From assembly GCF_003478505.1 (NCBI RefSeq), contig NZ_QUFI01000052.1, forward strand, positions 1 to 14,056: a stretch of 14,056 nucleotides of DNA, given 5' to 3'. Below are positions 13,652-14,056 of the stretch, piece by piece. This stretch comes from Clostridium sp. AF27-2AA. Lineage in GTDB: Bacteria > Bacillota > Clostridia > Lachnospirales > Lachnospiraceae. The notes beneath the pieces were generated by a model. It ran no database searches, had not been told where the DNA came from, and saw only the letters and a program-made list of their open reading frames with translations. The translations under genes and the position numbers were made by a program. Position 1 is the first letter of the stretch; each line of letters starts with the position of its first letter.

Positions 13652-14056
13652 GTAAACGCATCATAGCAAGTACCTTGCCAACCAAAAGCCGCTTTTGCGG
13701 CTTCGCTTAATTGATCTTCTTCGGTTTTCGGATGTTCTCTGGTTGTTTGGCCGGATGGGATGCTTCGGTATAATCTCCAGGCCCTGCATTAACATTGCGT
13801 ACTGCTCGGATGATATTTCCAGAGCTTCTTCTGCAGAACGCGGCCAGCTGAATGCACCATTATCTAATCTCTTGTAGAGAAGCAGAAAACCATCACCTTC
13901 CCAGAGAAGACCTTTGATACGATTTGTTCTCTTACCACAGAACAGAAAGAGCGTATTTTTATCGTAAGGGTCAAGTTGAAAGCGGAATCGAATCATCGTT
14001 GCCAAACCATCTATGCCCCTGCGCAGGTCCGTATAGCCAGCTGCAAGATAGATCTT
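13652..14056 (-). mobile_element. IS66-family element, one end visible, runs off the window
   Basis: The GTAAACGC at 13652-13659 fits the GTAA start that IS66-family ends usually have, and it sits directly beyond the tnpB stop. The element continues past 14056, so tnpA and the other end cannot be seen. IS66 normally has tnpA-tnpB-tnpC in one direction. Here tnpC would be expected between tnpB and this end but is missing, which suggests an internal deletion or a reduced element. Confidence 0.55.
13661..14056 (-). CDS. tnpB: IS66-family TnpB (Orf2), 5' end outside window
   Basis: A partial protein of 131 residues, open to the window edge. The visible beginning KIYLAAGYTDLRRGIDGLA and the core FRFQLDPYDKNTLFLFCGKR, KGLLWEGDGFLLLYKRL and LEIIPKHPIR are hallmarks of IS66 Orf2. 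TnpB is needed for IS66 transposition with TnpC, but its exact activity is unsettled. The real start lies beyond 14056; a TTG at 14005 is internal. The tail after HPIR is basic (RRRSIKRSRKSGFW). A hairpin, AAGCCGC/GCGGCTT, falls in the last codons with a T run on the minus strand and may serve as terminator. Confidence 0.9.
   Translation of the reverse strand, partial: KIYLAAGYTDLRRGIDGLATMIRFRFQLDPYDKNTLFLFCGKRTNRIKGLLWEGDGFLLLYKRLDNGAFSWPRSAEEALEISSEQYAMLMQGLEIIPKHPIRPNNQRTSENRRRSIKRSRKSGFWLARYLL

Noticed and set aside
1..14056. tRNA or rRNA genes
   Set aside because: No cloverleaf-like segment with a conserved TTCGA T-loop or rRNA signature was noticed; a covariance-model scan was not possible here.

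Overview
The window looks like accessory DNA from a gut-type Firmicute, most likely a Lachnospiraceae relative. This rests on the low-GC left half, AGGAGG-type ribosome binding sites, a lipoprotein class A beta-lactamase, a BlaI-BlaR1 pair, a DUF6462/Tn916-type integrase module, a metG 3' fragment and an IS66 TnpB of the kinds common in that family. It is a mosaic of resistance genes, mobile-element modules and several truncated genes. No name here comes from a database search.

Left block, about 1-2260, very AT-rich: a minus-strand class A beta-lactamase (249-1142) with a clear terminator (105-140). About 410 bp upstream of it is a second promoter candidate that contains a BlaI-type dyad (1559-1570). 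Next is a decayed IS3-family insertion sequence with a recognisable end at 1630 and stop-riddled orfA/orfB.

Second block, 2265-4818, plus strand, AT-rich: the C-terminal part of a probable DUF6070-like lipoprotein, a 76-aa membrane protein, a YcxB-like membrane protein and a 331-aa three-helix membrane protein with an acidic linker. Repeats flanking the last gene suggest past duplication or insertion. A strong bidirectional terminator (4912-4959) separates this block from the convergent bla regulatory operon.

Third block, 4960-7341: blaI then blaR1 on the minus strand. They have a textbook TTGACA-17-TATAAT promoter and a BlaI-type dyad at the start site. A divergent plus-strand promoter overlies two more dyads but leads only to a nine-codon reading-frame stub, so the gene it served appears to be lost. 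BlaR1 would sense beta-lactams outside the cell, cleave BlaI, and derepress these promoters and possibly the beta-lactamase.

Fourth block, about 7340-12890: a compact integrative mobilizable element. It carries a Cro/C1 regulator, a MobP-type relaxase and MobC, a hairpin-rich probable oriT, a 53-aa ORF and an HTH regulator. It continues with a decayed stretch, a DUF6462 excisionase-like protein, a ribbon-helix-helix protein behind a palindromic operator-promoter, and a tyrosine integrase. It has no conjugation machinery, so transfer would need a helper.

Right block, about 12890-14056: a methionyl-tRNA synthetase C-terminal domain without its catalytic part, short repeats resembling recombinase arm sites, a terminator, and one end of an IS66-family element with tnpB running off the window.
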